From positions 1 through 34,774 of the forward strand of contig JAGGXX010000013.1 of the NCBI GenBank assembly GCA_021162845.1: a stretch of DNA of 34,774 nucleotides, written 5' to 3'. Numbering within the stretch: position 1 is the first letter of the stretch; every line of letters begins with the position of its first letter. A program made the translations under genes and the position numbers. This DNA is from Thermoprotei archaeon (GTDB taxonomy: Archaea; Thermoproteota; Thermoprotei; QMSL01; B3-G16). Under the pieces are notes generated by a model, which saw nothing but the letters and a program-made list of their open reading frames with translations, made no database searches and was not told the origin of the DNA. This document shows positions 32,943 through 34,774 of the stretch, piece by piece.

Positions 32943-34292
32943 TTACTTATAGTGCTTTCTCATCTCTTCATGATAGGGTAAAGCAAATATACCCTCAAGT
33001 AACTTCCTCGCCTGGTCCTCGGATCGCGTCCACGGATCCATCATTATGAGCTGGAGAAGTAGGTCTTTGTCACCGCTCTCATAGGCCTCTAGCTCCACTT
33101 CAACAGGTGCAACCCTATCCCTGAGGATATAAGATATAATGGGCTTAGGCAGGCCGGTGGTCCTTATACCTTGAATGCCTCGCTTACTAACAAGCGCGGG
33201 GATCTCAACCTCAAAGTCTTGAGGCACGCCCGGAACGAAGCTACCTACATTAAGTATGTTGACCTGGAATACCCTTGGAATATCACAGGCCAGTGACTCC
33301 ACGAGCGACACTATGCTCTCGCCTGACTTTATAGGTGGAAATACCTTAGTCACCTTCATGGATTGATTCCTTGCTACCTCGAATATCTTATTGACCTGCG
33401 CTTCAAGGCCCTTGAAATACCTTCTCCACCATTCGGCCGGATCCTCCTTCCACCTCCTCTCAGTCTCCTCATCCACGTGATACCAGTAGGGCCATGTACC
33501 ACCACCAGGCGTGCAGGTGTCCCCTATCGGGAATAGGCCGAACCTCCTGTAGAGGTCAACGGGCTTGGGTCCGAGATCGTTACTTGGTGGGCACTTCTCC
33601 CAATACTTGGGCGCCTCCTTTTCTATCCATTCATCGAGGAGTGGATATGCATCTTCGCCCTTATAGTAGAAGCGCGTCAGCCAGACGAAGTGGTTAACGC
33701 CCGGTATCTCGAAGCTTATATGTTCCTTCTCCAGACCAAGGACCTCGGCTATATGATATATGCCCATGAAACCATGACATAGACCGACTATCTTGGCCTC
33801 TGGGTACTTACGACCGAGATACGTTATCCCAGCCAGGACTGGATTGGCGAGCTGTATATACCAGGCATCAGGGCATATGTCCAAGATGTCGTTTATTATG
33901 GACTCGAAGAGCCTGAATTGATAGAAGTTTATCCAGAACGCCTCATCGTGCATTACGTGGTAGCTACCGCCATATCTATAGCCAAGCTTACGCGCTACCT
34001 CCCATCCCTCCCTAAGCCTGTGGTGACCAGCGGCCAAGGCCGTGTTTATGACGAAGTCTGCATCCCTAAGCGACTCCTTACGATCGAGCGTCTTCTCGAG
34101 TTTCAGCTTTATCCCCATCTCCTCGGCATACCTGCTACAGAGCGAGTATACGGCATTTAGCCTCTCCTTATTTATGTCCATGAAGCTTATGGTACTGCCC
34201 TCTAGGTTAGGCGTTAAGCAGAGGTCCCTTACTAAGCTTAAGGAGAATACAGCACTCCCAGCGCCTATTATGCTTATCTTAACCTCGACCAA
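32943..34292 (-). CDS. Glycoside hydrolase family 4 (NAD- and metal-dependent glycosidase)
   Basis: Family 4 glycosidases (alpha-galactosidase, alpha-glucosidase, 6-phospho-glycosidase, alpha-galacturonidase) use NAD and Mn2+ in an oxidation-elimination mechanism. Visible elements: the Rossmann motif IIGAGSAVFS (8-17), DINKERL (Asp39 region, NAD), QLANP (about 147-151), GLCHG with metal ligand Cys172, and GVNHF with His201. Length of 449 aa is typical. TTG 34292 is the start: GGGGGTGA lies about four bases upstream on the minus strand. It is convergent with the two-domain protein gene, 117 bases away, and divergent from the partial gene at the right edge. The substrate sugar and whether it needs a 6-phosphate are not clear. 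Confidence 0.9.
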   Translation of the reverse strand: MVEVKISIIGAGSAVFSLSLVRDLCLTPNLEGSTISFMDINKERLNAVYSLCSRYAEEMGIKLKLEKTLDRKESLRDADFVINTALAAGHHRLREGWEVARKLGYRYGGSYHVMHDEAFWINFYQFRLFESIINDILDICPDAWYIQLANPVLAGITYLGRKYPEAKIVGLCHGFMGIYHIAEVLGLEKEHISFEIPGVNHFVWLTRFYYKGEDAYPLLDEWIEKEAPKYWEKCPPSNDLGPKPVDLYRRFGLFPIGDTCTPGGGTWPYWYHVDEETERRWKEDPAEWWRRYFKGLEAQVNKIFEVARNQSMKVTKVFPPIKSGESIVSLVESLACDIPRVFQVNILNVGSFVPGVPQDFEVEIPALVSKRGIQGIRTTGLPKPIISYILRDRVAPVEVELEAYESGDKDLLLQLIMMDPWTRSEDQARKLLEGIFALPYHEEMRKHYK

Positions 34293-34411
34293 GGATTCAC
34301 CCCCATGGATAACAGATCATCTAGGCTAATTTAAGCATGGATGACCGAGATCTTCATCAGAGAATTATGAGGGGTTTAAAGAGGTGAAAACGGCATTATC
34401 AGTAAGGCTAC

Positions 34412-34424
34412 TCCGTTATTAATT
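34412..34424 (+). promoter_or_regulatory. TATA box for the right-edge gene
   Basis: TCCGTTATTAATT lies about 30 bases before the ATG at 34452. No SD is present, so this gene is probably leaderless or nearly so. Confidence 0.4.
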
Positions 34425-34451
34425 TCCATAGCACCATACATAGCATAGGGG

Positions 34452-34774
34452 ATGCCTATATTAAGGAATAGAATTTACTCCCCAAGAGGGTATGATCCCA
34501 GTTACTTAGGGGCTTGGGTCCCACGCAATCTTGATGCCCTTATGAAGCTGTTAGGCGAAGATGTAGAGTGCTTTGCAGGGATATATTTAATATACCCTAG
34601 TGACCTGGATGAGGCCTTCTTAGGCTCTGGGCTCAAGGAAGAGTACCTAGGGGTCGCCGAGTTCTGCTTCAGGCTCATGAGTGGGGAGGGATATGATGAG
34701 GACGAGTGGGCTGAGATCATGCTCTACAAGGATAACCCTAAGGTCTTCTTCCGTTTTTGGTCCTTAGTCGAGAG
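34452..34774 (+). CDS. Partial gene cut by the right edge, unrecognised
   Basis: The frame opens at ATG 34452 (an in-frame TAG ends at 34448) and stays open to the window end, giving at least 107 residues beginning MPILRNRIYSPRGYDPSYLG. The partial protein is acidic and hydrophilic with some hydrophobic runs (CFAGIYLIYPSD, FFRFWSLVE). I cannot assign a family. A TATA-like box about 30 bases upstream and the clean open frame with codon use like its neighbours support a real gene. It is divergent from the GH4 gene. Confidence 0.55.
   Translation, partial: MPILRNRIYSPRGYDPSYLGAWVPRNLDALMKLLGEDVECFAGIYLIYPSDLDEAFLGSGLKEEYLGVAEFCFRLMSGEGYDEDEWAEIMLYKDNPKVFFRFWSLVE

Overview
This window looks like chromosome from a thermophilic archaeon, most likely in or near the Thermoproteota (crenarchaeal/korarchaeal side). 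The evidence is an archaellin with a class III signal peptide, a complete A-type (V/A) ATP synthase gene set, an archaemetzincin, an archaeal DUF89 protein, a tungsten-type aldehyde:ferredoxin oxidoreductase, heavy AGG/AGA and ATA codon use, and Shine-Dalgarno (SD) sequences of the form GGAGGTGAT placed before ATG, GTG and often TTG starts. The phylum is inferred from gene content. I found no rRNA, tRNA, CRISPR array, insertion sequence or intein.

Layout. (1) 1-1745: archaellin, a small V4R-domain protein and a four-helix membrane protein. (2) 1814-10114: mostly single-gene units: a PIG-L deacetylase, a Gfo/Idh/MocA oxidoreductase, an M42 aminopeptidase, a cysteine-poor thioredoxin-like protein, a sugar-phosphate nucleotidyltransferase, archaemetzincin, a DUF89 phosphatase-like protein, an OPT-like transporter and a MarC-family protein. 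(3) 10295-19149: the A-type ATP synthase. Subunits F-H-E-A-B-D-C form one tightly overlapping operon. The rotor-ring subunit K and the membrane stator subunit I lie beyond it on the opposite strand, each with its own promoter. (4) 19248-23796: four minus-strand genes that look like sugar or sugar-acid catabolism: an enolase-superfamily enzyme, a D-2-hydroxyacid dehydrogenase, a glycosidase-like beta-propeller and a zinc alcohol dehydrogenase. (5) 24021-26738: a membrane-anchored surface protein and an aspartate-type aminotransferase. (6) 26735-30664: a minus-strand operon of an aldolase-like protein without its Schiff-base lysine, a class I aldolase fused to a four-cluster ferredoxin, and a tungsten aldehyde oxidoreductase. 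(7) 30665-34774: an AT-rich gap, a two-domain amidotransferase-like/polysaccharide-deacetylase-like protein, a GH4 glycosidase and the start of an unrecognised gene cut by the window edge.

The most novel item is region 6. Covalent fusion of a DhnA-type aldolase to a 16-cysteine ferredoxin, directly upstream of an AOR gene, suggests a module in which an aldolase releases an aldehyde, AOR oxidises it, and the electrons pass to a ferredoxin carried on the aldolase. The inactive-looking paralogue upstream may be a scaffold or regulator. Other notable points are a perfect 10-bp inverted repeat over the atpK ribosome-binding site, a non-canonical P-loop in AtpA, several symmetric repeats in divergent promoters, and three convergent gene pairs that overlap by exactly four bases at their stop codons.
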